Of a stretch of DNA of 64,000 nt, positions 35,833 through 44,126 are shown in pieces; the first letter of the stretch is position 1, and each line of letters begins with the position of its first letter. Below the pieces are notes generated by a model. That model was not told the origin of the DNA. It was given only the letters and a program-made list of their open reading frames with translations, and made no database searches. This DNA comes from Pseudomonas pudica (GTDB taxonomy: Bacteria > Pseudomonadota > Gammaproteobacteria > Pseudomonadales > Pseudomonadaceae): assembly GCF_015680405.1 (NCBI RefSeq), contig NZ_JADLJS010000018.1, positions 33,935 to 97,934 of the forward strand, written 5' to 3'. Made by a program: the position numbers and the translations under genes.

Positions 35833-38226
35833 ATGCCGCGCAGGGGCCAGGGAGGACCCGGCAATGGTTGGAAACCGTGTGTGAGGTGGCTGACAGCGAG
35901 GACGCATCGCTGGTGCCTGGGGCTTGCCCTGGTCGGCCCTGGCCTGGTGCTGGGCGACGACCTGCCACCACCACCTACGGAGCTGTCCGCCATCGCCGAT
36001 GCCACGTTGTACCTCGAACTGCTGGTGAACCAGATGCCCAAGGCTGAGCTGGTGCCGGTGCAGCAGCGCGCCGGGCAGTTGTATATCGACAGCGAAGTGT
36101 TGCGGGCGGCCGGTGTCTCGCTGCCGGGCAACCCGCAGGGCGAGGTGGCGCTGGAGGCCATCGGGGGGATGCATGCCGACTATGACAGCCAGAACCAGCG
36201 CCTGCTGCTGCAAGTGCCGCCGGCCTGGCTGCCCGACCAGCAGCTGGGCGACCGCAACCTGTACCCGGCCAGCGATGCGCGCAGCAGTTTCGGCGCCTTG
36301 TTCAACTACGACCTGTACCTGAACGACACCGATGACGGCGGCAGCTACCTGGCGGCCTGGAACGAACTGCGCCTGTTCGACAGCTGGGGTACGTTCTCCA
36401 GCACCGGGCAGTGGCGCCAGTCGTTCAATGGTGCGCCGACCGATGACCTGCGCCAGGGCTTCTTGCGCTACGACACCACCTGGCGCTTCACCGACGAGCA
36501 GCGCCTGCTGACCTACGAAGCCGGGGACCTTGTGACCGGGGCCTTGCCCTGGACCAGCTCGGTGCGGGTTGGCGGCCTGCAGGTATCGCGCGATTTCGCT
36601 GCGCGCCCCGACCTGGTCACCTATCCGCTGCCGGCGTTCTCCGGTGAAGCGGCGGTACCGACTTCGCTGGACCTGTTCATCAATGGCTACAAGTCCAGCA
36701 CCAGCGAATTGCAGCCGGGCCCCTACACGTTGACCAACGTGCCGTTCATCAACGGCGCCGGGGAGGCGGTGGTGGTCACCACCGACGCCCTTGGCCGGCA
36801 GGTGTCGACCACCTTGCCGTTCTACGTCACCAGCAGCCTGCTGCAGCAGGGCCTGACGGACTATTCGGTAGCGGCCGGCAGCCTGCGCCGTGACTACGGG
36901 GTACGCGATTTTGCCTACGGCCCCGGGATTGCCTCGGCCAGCCTGCGCTACGGGGTCAGCGACCTCTTCACCCTGGAGACCCATGCCGAAAGCGCCGAAT
37001 CGCTGATGCTGGGCGGTCTGGGCGGCAACATGCGGCTGGGCAACTTCGGCGTGCTCAACGCGGCCCTGGCGCAGAGCCGGTTCGACGGCGACAAGGGCCA
37101 CCAGATCGCCCTCGGCTACCAGTACAACAGCCAGCGCATCGGTTTCAGCTACCAGCGCCTGCAACGCCATGGCGACTATGCCGATCTGACCCGGGTCGAC
37201 AGCCGCGACATACAGCTGAGCCAGCGCAGCGAACAGGTCACGTTGAGCCTGAACCTGAACGAATACGGCAACATCGGCGCCGGCTATTTCGATGTGCGCG
37301 CCGGTGACGGCACACGTACGCGGCTGATCAACCTGAGTTACAGCAGGCCGCTGTGGGGCAACAGCAGCGTGTATCTGTCGGCCAACCGTGAAGTGGGGGA
37401 CAGCCGGTGGGCGGTGCAGGCGCAACTGGTGATCCCGTTCGACCTGCACGGTACCTTGGCCCTGGGCATGGAACGCAGCCAGCAAGGCGAAACCCTGCAG
37501 CGGGTCAACTACAGCCGCGCGACGCCAGTGGGTGGTGGTGTCGGTTACAACCTCGGCTACGCCGCCGGTAGCGAGCGCGACGCCTACCGCCAGGCCGATG
37601 CCACCTGGCGCCTGCAGTCGGTGCAGTTGCAGGCCGGTGTGTATGGCAGCAGTGGCGAAATGACCCGCTGGGCCGACGCCAGTGGCTCGCTGGTGTGGAT
37701 GGATGCCGGGCTGTTCGCTGCCAACCGCATCGACGATGCCTTCGTGGTGGTCAGCACCGGTGGTTACGCCGATGTGCCGGTGCGCTATGAAAACCAGGAG
37801 GTCGGCCGCACCGATGCCGATGGCCACCTGCTGGTGCCGTACAGCAGCGGTTACTACCGAGGCAAGTACGAGATCGACCCCATGGACTTGCCGCCGGATA
37901 TCCTCGCACCGGAAGTGGAGCAGCGGGTGGCGGTACGCCGGGGCAGTGGCTACTTGCTGGAGTTCCCGCTCAGGCGTGTGCTGGCGGCCAGTATCGAACT
38001 GGTGGACGCCGACCGGCAGGTACTCAAGCTGGGCAGCCGTGTCACCCATGCAGAAAGCGGCAGCCAGGCGGTGGTCGGCTGGGATGGCCTGGTGTATCTG
38101 GAGAACCTGGCGCCGCATAACCGCCTGCAGGTGGAGCTGGAAGGCGGCGGGCAGTGCCAGGTGGCGTTCGACCTGCCTGAGTCGCAAGGCTCGATCCCCT
38201 TGATCGGCCCGTTGGTATGCAAATGA
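35833..38226 (+). CDS. Outer-membrane usher (CsuD/FimD type), start uncertain
   Basis: A 797-codon frame encoding a fimbrial usher. Plug and beta-barrel motifs include LFNYDLYLNDTDDGGSYLA, YEAGDLVTGALPW, LDLFINGYKSS and GPYTLTNVPFINGAGEAVVV, with C-terminal domains ending LIGPLVCK. The signal peptide core (HRWCLGLALVGPGLVLG) is in this frame, but ATG 35833 has no ribosome site. The best signal, GGGAGG then ATG 35864, is in another frame and would join this one only if two bases were absent from the GTGTGTG tract at 35877-35883. GTG 35881 is a third option. Confidence 0.88.
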   Translation: MPRRGQGGPGNGWKPCVRWLTARTHRWCLGLALVGPGLVLGDDLPPPPTELSAIADATLYLELLVNQMPKAELVPVQQRAGQLYIDSEVLRAAGVSLPGNPQGEVALEAIGGMHADYDSQNQRLLLQVPPAWLPDQQLGDRNLYPASDARSSFGALFNYDLYLNDTDDGGSYLAAWNELRLFDSWGTFSSTGQWRQSFNGAPTDDLRQGFLRYDTTWRFTDEQRLLTYEAGDLVTGALPWTSSVRVGGLQVSRDFAARPDLVTYPLPAFSGEAAVPTSLDLFINGYKSSTSELQPGPYTLTNVPFINGAGEAVVVTTDALGRQVSTTLPFYVTSSLLQQGLTDYSVAAGSLRRDYGVRDFAYGPGIASASLRYGVSDLFTLETHAESAESLMLGGLGGNMRLGNFGVLNAALAQSRFDGDKGHQIALGYQYNSQRIGFSYQRLQRHGDYADLTRVDSRDIQLSQRSEQVTLSLNLNEYGNIGAGYFDVRAGDGTRTRLINLSYSRPLWGNSSVYLSANREVGDSRWAVQAQLVIPFDLHGTLALGMERSQQGETLQRVNYSRATPVGGGVGYNLGYAAGSERDAYRQADATWRLQSVQLQAGVYGSSGEMTRWADASGSLVWMDAGLFAANRIDDAFVVVSTGGYADVPVRYENQEVGRTDADGHLLVPYSSGYYRGKYEIDPMDLPPDILAPEVEQRVAVRRGSGYLLEFPLRRVLAASIELVDADRQVLKLGSRVTHAESGSQAVVGWDGLVYLENLAPHNRLQVELEGGGQCQVAFDLPESQGSIPLIGPLVCK

Positions 38227-39191
38227 AGGCCTGCTGGCGTGGTTTATGGGCAAGTGCCTTGGTGGTGTGGGCAGGCTCGGGCTGGGCCAAGTGCACGTCA
38301 GTGGTAACTGCGCCGGCGGCGTTTGGTTCGCTCAGTTCGACCCAGGTACGTAGCACGGTACAGACGGCCTCCAGCACCAACTCGGGCCTGCAATGCAACG
38401 GCTCGGTGATCAGCGTGCTCAGTAGTACCGACTCCTTCAAGATCAAGATCACCTCTACCACCAGCGGGCTGGTAGGGGCTACCGGGGATGTGATCCCCTA
38501 CACGCTGTATGCCGACGCCACAACCACCTATCCGATTACCCGTGGCACCGCCTTCGAATTCAGGACCACCGGCATCCTCGACCTGCTCGGGTTGCTCAAC
38601 GGTACACCGAAGAACGTGCCCATCTACATGCGCACGCAGGTAGGCAGCAATGTATCGGCGGGGCTGTATCAGGAAACCCTCACCGTCGAGTGGACCTGGG
38701 ACTATTGCGACGGGATCGGTGTTGGCGGGCTTTGCATAGGGCGAGACCAAGGCACCGGTACCAAGACCCTGCTGGTGAGCATGACGGTGACCAACGACTG
38801 CCAGATCACCACACCCAGTATCAACTTCGCCAGCGCGCCAGTGGTGGCGGGGTTCGGTACGGTAAGCCAGAGCCTGAGTGTGTCGTGCACCAAGGGCAGC
38901 AACTACACCGTGGGCCTGGACGACGGGCAGAACGTGGCCAATGGTCGGCGGCGGATGAAGTCGACGGCCAACAACTACCTGGCCTATGACATTTTCAAGG
39001 GCGCCGGTGCGGTGCGCTGGGGTTCGGTAGGGGCTGCACGACGGGCCAGTACCGATGCCGATGTGAACCCCGGCACGGGTACCGGCACCGGTAGCCAGGT
39101 GTTCAACTACAACGCCAAGGTCTACACCGATCAGGCTACACCCCCGGCTGGGAGCTATACCGACAGCGTGCTTCTGGATGTGCAGTTCTGA
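38217..39191 (+). CDS. Two-domain SCPU protein, probable Csu tip adhesin (CsuE-like)
   Basis: A 324-residue exported protein. The signal peptide ends at GSGWA-KC. Two SCPU domains follow: about 24-160 (VIPYTLYADAT, strand LYQETLTVEWTW) and about 185-324 (TNDCQITTPS, TVGLDDGQN, LAYDIFKGAG, strand SYTDSVLLDVQF). Larger size and last position match CsuE, the hydrophobic-surface-binding tip. It overlaps the usher end; ATG 38223 (ATGA with the usher stop) is an alternative start two codons in. Confidence 0.88.
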   Translation: MQMKACWRGLWASALVVWAGSGWAKCTSVVTAPAAFGSLSSTQVRSTVQTASSTNSGLQCNGSVISVLSSTDSFKIKITSTTSGLVGATGDVIPYTLYADATTTYPITRGTAFEFRTTGILDLLGLLNGTPKNVPIYMRTQVGSNVSAGLYQETLTVEWTWDYCDGIGVGGLCIGRDQGTGTKTLLVSMTVTNDCQITTPSINFASAPVVAGFGTVSQSLSVSCTKGSNYTVGLDDGQNVANGRRRMKSTANNYLAYDIFKGAGAVRWGSVGAARRASTDADVNPGTGTGTGSQVFNYNAKVYTDQATPPAGSYTDSVLLDVQF

Positions 39192-39213
39192 GCGCAGGGA
39201 CCTGGTGGGGGCG

Positions 39214-39327
39214 GCGGTCCGCGTAACCTGTGGGAGCGGCTTTAGCCGCGAAGAATCCAACGCGGTGCGTGGCACCGGCTACGCCGGCGTTCGCGGCTAA
39301 AGCCGCTCCCACAGGGTCCCTGCTAAT
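39214..39327. repeat. 114-bp composite palindromic repeat, copy 2
   Basis: From GCGGTCCGCGTA to TCCCTGCTAAT. The outer arms CCTGTGGGAGCGGCTTTAGC and its complement enclose a nested hairpin around GGTGCGTGGCACCGG. It is about 90 percent identical over its full length to 42822-42935. It lies between the convergent tip adhesin and carboxypeptidase genes. Confidence 0.85.
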
Positions 39328-39342
39328 TCCATGAGTCATGTG

Positions 39343-39377
39343 CAGTCCTGTGAGAGCCGGCTTGCCGGCGATGGGCC
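39343..39377. repeat. Solitary REP half-element before the M14 gene end
   Basis: GTCCTGTGAGAGCCGGCTTG and CCGGCGATGGGCC match the right arm of REP pairs elsewhere in the window. It has no partner and sits just before the carboxypeptidase stop. Confidence 0.6.
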
Positions 39378-39384
39378 GTTTCAC

Positions 39385-40533
39385 TCAGCGCAAATCGCCA
39401 ACCATCTTCGCCAATGTCTCCAGCACCGCCCCGGCCAACGCTTTCGAGCGTGCTCCCGACCATCCGGTGACAGCATCCGGCGCGTCGTCATGGTCCTTGA
39501 ACGGCATTTCCAGGGTCAGCGACAGGCAGTCATGCGCCATCCCCACCGCATTGCAGGCCAGCGTCGTGTTGGCCTGCCCCGGTTCGTCGCGGGTGTAGCC
39601 ATGCACGGTCTGGAAGTCGCGGGTCAGGCTGCACAAGGTACTGCGGAACTGCTCTTCCAGTTTGGCCAGCCGCGGCGTGTAGCCGGGGTTGCCCTCGCAG
39701 GCTGCGGTGAACACGTGGGGAATCTCCTCGTCGCCATGCACGTCGATGAACGCATCCACCCCGTATTGCTTCATCTGCGCCTGGGCGAAGAACACCTCGG
39801 GGCTGAACTCGACGCTGGCGTCCTGCCAGGCACGGTTGAGGTCCTTGCCCTTGAAATTGGTGCGCAGGTGGCCGAGGAAGGCGCCGTCGGGGTTCATGTT
39901 GGGGATCAGGTACAGGTCGGCCTTGGCCAGCAACTGCTGTATGACCGCGTCGTTGGCCTGCAGGCGGTCGATCACGCCCTCCATGAACCATTCGGCCATG
40001 TGTTCGCCCGGGTGCTGCTGGGCAATCAGCCACAGCTTGCGCTTGCCTGCGGCACCATCACCGGCACGTAGCAGGGGAATGTCGCGGCCCTGCACGCTGC
40101 GGCCACTGGCGAGCAATTCCACCCCCGGCAGTTGCCGTGCACGCTCGATCAGCTGGTTGTGGCGGGCGCGCGGGTAGGGCTCGAAGTAGGCGAACCAGAT
40201 GTGCGGCTGTTCGGCCTTCACCTCGAACGACAGCGCCGTGCCGTCGAACTGGCTGGGGACGCGGAACCAGGTTTGCTGGTCATAGGAGGCCACGGCGTTG
40301 TAGCCGCTCCAGGCGTTCTTGTAGGAAGAGCCGGAGGCGTTGTCGAGGCTGAAGCGATGGACCTGGCCCGGCGTCAGCCCGCTGACTTTGAAGTGGAACC
40401 ACTGGTAGTGGTCGCTGTGGGTGTCCGGGCGGATGGCCAGGTGCACCCGGGCCGGGTTGCTGGCATCCAGTACCTGGATGTTGCCGGAGTCGAAATCGCA
40501 GTCGATCTGCAGGGGGGACAGCGTCACGGTCAT
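39385..40533 (-). CDS. M14 zinc carboxypeptidase, cytosolic-carboxypeptidase-like
   Basis: A 382-residue cytoplasmic peptidase. An N-terminal beta-rich domain (about 1-115, WFHFKVSGL and PYPRARH) precedes the M14 catalytic domain. Zinc ligands are His174 and Glu177 (QQHPGEHMAEWF) and His266 (DVHGDEE). The catalytic Glu342 is in SLTLEMPFKD. The domain order and NMNPDGAFLGHLRTN plus DLNRAW are typical of M14D enzymes related to eukaryotic deglutamylases. AAGGAG supports the start. The substrate in bacteria is unknown. Confidence 0.88.
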   Translation of the reverse strand: MTVTLSPLQIDCDFDSGNIQVLDASNPARVHLAIRPDTHSDHYQWFHFKVSGLTPGQVHRFSLDNASGSSYKNAWSGYNAVASYDQQTWFRVPSQFDGTALSFEVKAEQPHIWFAYFEPYPRARHNQLIERARQLPGVELLASGRSVQGRDIPLLRAGDGAAGKRKLWLIAQQHPGEHMAEWFMEGVIDRLQANDAVIQQLLAKADLYLIPNMNPDGAFLGHLRTNFKGKDLNRAWQDASVEFSPEVFFAQAQMKQYGVDAFIDVHGDEEIPHVFTAACEGNPGYTPRLAKLEEQFRSTLCSLTRDFQTVHGYTRDEPGQANTTLACNAVGMAHDCLSLTLEMPFKDHDDAPDAVTGWSGARSKALAGAVLETLAKMVGDLR

Positions 40534-40640
40534 GTACCGGGCTCCTTCTGGGGCTTTGTTGTGAGGGTACTGTACACGGCTTGACAGGGTTGCTGTGCGA
40601 GATCAGCAACGCGTGGGCGATATCATATGTTTCCTACAGG

Positions 40641-41414
40641 CTATTTGAAGAACTGACTCGGCGTGATACCGAACTGGCGCTTGAACATACTGGCGAAGGC
40701 ACTGGGGCTGTCATACCCCAGCGTCCCCGCCACATCGATGATCCGCTCGCCCAGGGCAATCCGCTCCAGTGCCTGCATCAGCCGCGCCTGCTGGCGCCAC
40801 TGGCCGAAGGTCATGCCGGTTTCCTTGCGGAACAGGCGTTGGATGGTCTTTTCGTCCACCCCCAGCTGCTGGCCCCAGTCGGCCACGGTAGCGTTATCGT
40901 CAGGCCGCTGGTGCAATGCCGAGCAGATCGCCTGCAGGCGCTTGTCGCGGGGCTGCGACAGCTTCAGTGGCATGGTCGGCAGCACGCAGATCTCGTCGAG
41001 GATCAGGCGCATCACCCGGGCTTCGCGCGAGTCTTCGGCAAACGGCGCGGTAAAGCCTACGGAAGCCTTGATCAGTTCGCTGAGCAACGGCGAGATGCTG
41101 ATAGCCTTGCTCTGCACGGACAACTGCACTGCCGCGTCGGTGCGCACGAACACACTGCGCATCTTCACATCGCCCACGCAGCGTATAGCGTGCACCTGGC
41201 CGCAGGGCATCCATACGCCGCGGCTGGGGGGCACGGTCCAGCGTTCGTTACCGGACTCGACGATCATCAGGCCTTTTATGGCATAGATCAGTTGGTGCTT
41301 GGCATGGCTGTGGGGCTCGATGAACCAGTCGGTCGGGTAGTCCGTCGCACGGCTGCCCACCTCCCAGCTCCACTCATCCACTTCCACCAGCAATTCGTGC
41401 TGCGGCTTCAGCAT
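40641..41414 (-). CDS. AraC-family regulator with cupin sensor domain
   Basis: A 257-residue regulator. The N-terminal cupin (about 20-90) has HSHAKHQLIYAIKGLMIVES. The C-terminal double helix-turn-helix has VADWGQQLGVDEKTIQRLFR and IDVAGTLGYDSPSAFASMFK, ending FGITPSQFFK. It lies 36 bp downstream of the exporter gene on the same strand, so it probably controls that exporter and is cotranscribed with it. The ligand is unknown. Confidence 0.88.
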   Translation of the reverse strand: MLKPQHELLVEVDEWSWEVGSRATDYPTDWFIEPHSHAKHQLIYAIKGLMIVESGNERWTVPPSRGVWMPCGQVHAIRCVGDVKMRSVFVRTDAAVQLSVQSKAISISPLLSELIKASVGFTAPFAEDSREARVMRLILDEICVLPTMPLKLSQPRDKRLQAICSALHQRPDDNATVADWGQQLGVDEKTIQRLFRKETGMTFGQWRQQARLMQALERIALGERIIDVAGTLGYDSPSAFASMFKRQFGITPSQFFK

Positions 41415-41450
41415 TTCGACCTCTTGTACGGGCAGCCTGGCATGCCCACT

Positions 41451-42683
41451 TTAACAGCAGCGGCTGGGGCGGGCTTGCGAGCGGGTTGCCGGCAGCAGCG
41501 CCGTGGCCAACCCCAGCAGCGGCAGGAACGAGATGATCTGGTACACCCACTCGATGCCATGCCGGTCGGCCAGTTCGCCAAGCCCGGCAGCGCCGATGCC
41601 GCTGATACCGAACATCAACCCGAACATCACCCCCGACACCATGCCGACCCGGCCCGGCACGGCCTCCTGGGCATATACCACCAGGGCAGCGAAGGCCGAG
41701 GACATCACCAGGCCGATGGCCACCGCCAGTACCGCCGTCCAGGCCAGATTGGCGTAAGGCAGGGCGAGGGCGAAGGGCGCCACGCCGAGGAACGAGACCC
41801 AGATCACTGCCTTGCGCCCGATACGGTCACCCACCGGGCCACCGGCGAAGGTGCCCAGGGCCACGGCCACGAGGAACACGAACAGGTACAGCTGGCTGTG
41901 CTGCACGCTCAGGCCGAAATGCTCGATCAGGTAGAAGGTGAAGTAGTTGGTGAACGAGGCGATGTAGACGAACTTGGCGAACATCAGCACGGCGATCACC
42001 GCCACGGCGCGCCACATGGCGCCACGCGACAGGCCGGGGGCCTGCTGGCCGGCGAAGGTCTTGAGCCGGGTCTGGCCGTGGCGCACGGTCCAGCCGGTCA
42101 CCCGCAACAGCACGAACACCGCCAGCGCGGCCGCCAGCATGAACCAGGCAATGGCCGGTTGGCCGTGTGGAATGACGATGGCAGCGGTCAGCAGCGGGCC
42201 AAGGGCCGAGCCGGTGTTGCCACCTACCTGGAAAGTCGATTGCGCGGTGCCGAAGCGCCCACCGGAGGCCATCCTGGCCACTCGCGAGGCTTCGGGGTGG
42301 AAGGTCGCCGAACCCACCCCGACTACCGCTGCGGCTACCAGCAGCATTTCATAGCTGCTGGCGAAGGCGAGCAGGGCGATGCCCACCAGCGTCACCAGCA
42401 TGCCAGCCGGCAGCAGGTAGGGTTGCGGGTGCTTGTCGGTGTACAGGCCGACCCAGGGTTGCAGCAGGGACGCGGTCACCTGGTAGATCAGGGCGATCCA
42501 GCCGATCTGGGCAAAGCTCAGCGCGAAATCGCTCTTGAGCATCGGGTAGATGGATGGCAGCACGGCCTGGATCAGGTCGTTGAGCAGGTGGGCGAATGCG
42601 GCGGCGCCGACGATGCGGACCAGAAAGCCCTGGGGTTGGTCGGCAGGCGTGGTGGCGGCCATGGAGGCGGTGGAGGTCGTCAT
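41451..42683 (-). CDS. fsr: MFS exporter, fosmidomycin-resistance (Fsr) type
   Basis: A 410-residue, 12-helix transporter. Fsr-like features are HLLNDLIQAVLPSIYPMLKS in helix 1, GVGSATFHPEASRVARMASGG, and the MFS motif GPVGDRIGRKAVIW after helix 7. ATG at 42683 is preceded by AAGAAGA; the frame from 42713 adds ten basic residues and was not used. Family members export fosmidomycin or related small molecules. The natural substrate here is not evident. A downstream AraC gene is probably its regulator. Confidence 0.82.
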   Translation of the reverse strand: MTTSTASMAATTPADQPQGFLVRIVGAAAFAHLLNDLIQAVLPSIYPMLKSDFALSFAQIGWIALIYQVTASLLQPWVGLYTDKHPQPYLLPAGMLVTLVGIALLAFASSYEMLLVAAAVVGVGSATFHPEASRVARMASGGRFGTAQSTFQVGGNTGSALGPLLTAAIVIPHGQPAIAWFMLAAALAVFVLLRVTGWTVRHGQTRLKTFAGQQAPGLSRGAMWRAVAVIAVLMFAKFVYIASFTNYFTFYLIEHFGLSVQHSQLYLFVFLVAVALGTFAGGPVGDRIGRKAVIWVSFLGVAPFALALPYANLAWTAVLAVAIGLVMSSAFAALVVYAQEAVPGRVGMVSGVMFGLMFGISGIGAAGLGELADRHGIEWVYQIISFLPLLGLATALLPATRSQARPSRCC

Positions 42684-42821
42684 GGGCGATCTTCTTCTGG
42701 CGAAAGGGAACAAGGCATTTGCCGAAGAAGGGTAGCCAGGGCCCGGTTTGCCTGTCTCACGCCGAACAGGCAGCTACTGTCGCGTTTCGGACATTCCGGG
42801 CCTGACGCCCTGAATTCGCAA

Positions 42822-42935
42822 GCGGTCCGCGTACCCTGTGGGAGCGGGTTTACCCGCGAAAAATCCAACGCGGTGCATGGCACCGGCTGCGCCGGTGTTC
42901 GCGGCTGAAGCCGCTCCCACAGGCTCCCTGCTAAT
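42822..42935. repeat. 114-bp composite palindromic repeat, copy 3
   Basis: The same boundaries as 39214-39327 (GCGGTCCGCGTA to CTCCCTGCTAAT), differing at roughly ten positions, two of them compensatory in the outer stem (GGTTTACCC for GCTTTAGCC). It lies upstream of the exporter operon and just after the small gene that follows mlaA. Confidence 0.85.
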
Positions 42936-42952
42936 ACCTGGCCGCGCCGGAT

Positions 42953-43186
42953 TCATCGTTCGTGACGCGCCACCCAGCGCAGCAATGCTGCAATCGGTAC
43001 GCTGCGGTGAGCCTCGTGCCGGTAGGGCTTGCCTTCGGCGGTAAAGCGTTCGCGATAGCGGCTCAGCACCAGGCTCCGGCCATCGGCCGAAAGCCGGGCT
43101 TCCAGTTCATGCAGCAACAGCGGTTGCCGGGCAGCGCCTTCCAGGCGCCTGAACAGCAGCATGGCGGCTTGGGCATCATTCTTCAC
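42953..43186 (-). CDS. Small hypothetical protein coupled to the MlaA-like gene
   Basis: A 77-residue basic protein (AAMLLFRRLEGAARQPLLLH, RSLVLSRYRERFTAEGKPYR). I do not recognise it. The start is taken as GTG 43186, inside the last codons of mlaA and preceded by CAGGGGG, which gives translational coupling; the frame is open to 43288 in mlaA but that part looks like an antiphase shadow. It could act with the lipoprotein, but no signal peptide is seen. Confidence 0.5.
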   Translation of the reverse strand: MKNDAQAAMLLFRRLEGAARQPLLLHELEARLSADGRSLVLSRYRERFTAEGKPYRHEAHRSVPIAALLRWVARHER

Positions 43187-43958
43187 GGGCACCCCCTGCA
43201 CAATCCACTGGCCACGCTCCCGGCTCGCCGGCCTTGCCTTCTGCCACCCGGTTGCTGCGCCGCTGCGCGGTGTAGTCACGCAGCGCAAGGTAGTAGTCAG
43301 GCCAGGTGCGCAGCAGGTCGGTCAAAGGCAGTGCTTCGGCCCGTGTATCGACGATGCCGCCGGCTGTGGCTACGTTGCCCATGGTTTCGACGGTATCGCT
43401 GTTGCCGCCAAACGGGTCCAGTGCCAGGCCCAGCAGCGTGCCGGTGGCATCGCGCAGGTTGTGGGTGCCCAGCAGCGGCAACTCGACGATGGGGCCAGCG
43501 GCGATGTTCCACACCCCGAAGGTCTGGCCAAAGTCCGAGCGATGCTGGCTCAGCCCCATCTTGCCAGACACATCGACCAGCCCCGCCACACCCAAGGTGG
43601 TGTTGAAGATGAAGCGGGAGAGGCTGGTCATCGCTCGTTCGCCGTTGCCCTGCAGCAGGTCGTTGACGAACACCTTGGGCTCACCGAAGTTGCTGGCAAA
43701 GTTGTGCATGCCCTGCCGGGCAAAACCGGGCAGCGCGGTGTAGCCCCTGGCGACGGGGGCCAGCAGATAGTCGTCGACCGTGCGGTTGAAGGCGAATACG
43801 GCGCGGTTGGCGGGCTCCGCCGGGTCACTGACCTGATAGGCGACATTGCCGCAGGCCGCCGTGGCCGGTGCACGTTGGCTGCAGCCTCCCGCCGCAAGCA
43901 GCGACAAGGCCAGCGCGGCAGAGCGCGCTGAGCGGGAGGCGGATGATGAAAGGGACAT
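43176..43958 (-). CDS. MlaA (VacJ)-family outer-membrane lipoprotein
   Basis: A 260-residue lipoprotein. The signal peptide ends in lipobox LAAGGC (Cys26). The MlaA domain has DPAEPANRAVFAFNRTVDDYLLAPVARGYTALP, SNFGEPKVFVNDLLQG, GWNTTLG-like FIFNTTLGVAGLVDVSGKMG, DFGQTFGVWNIAAGPIVELP and RDATGTLLGLALDP. MlaA removes phospholipid from the outer leaflet and passes it to MlaC. There are no mlaBCDEF genes here, so this is a stand-alone copy and may be a paralogue. It is divergent from a two-component system. Confidence 0.88.
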   Translation of the reverse strand: MSLSSSASRSARSAALALSLLAAGGCSQRAPATAACGNVAYQVSDPAEPANRAVFAFNRTVDDYLLAPVARGYTALPGFARQGMHNFASNFGEPKVFVNDLLQGNGERAMTSLSRFIFNTTLGVAGLVDVSGKMGLSQHRSDFGQTFGVWNIAAGPIVELPLLGTHNLRDATGTLLGLALDPFGGNSDTVETMGNVATAGGIVDTRAEALPLTDLLRTWPDYYLALRDYTAQRRSNRVAEGKAGEPGAWPVDCAGGAREE

Positions 43959-44126
43959 GGATACATTCCTGGCAAGAACTGGCGCCGATGCTGCGCGGTT
44001 TTCTTTGCCTGGAAATGTCTGGATTTTCTCGGCGTCGACACTTTGTTACCAAGTTGAAATATATGACGGTTGCGCGGGGATGGCCTTAAAGTACGGCTTG
44101 GTAACCTTGTATTGCGGTGCTTTTTT

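Noticed and set aside
33982..38253. A 1423-codon minus-strand frame opposite the Csu subunits, chaperone and usher
   Set aside because: It spans five real genes on the other strand and is rich in Arg, Gly, Ala and His with no domain pattern, a typical GC-bias shadow.
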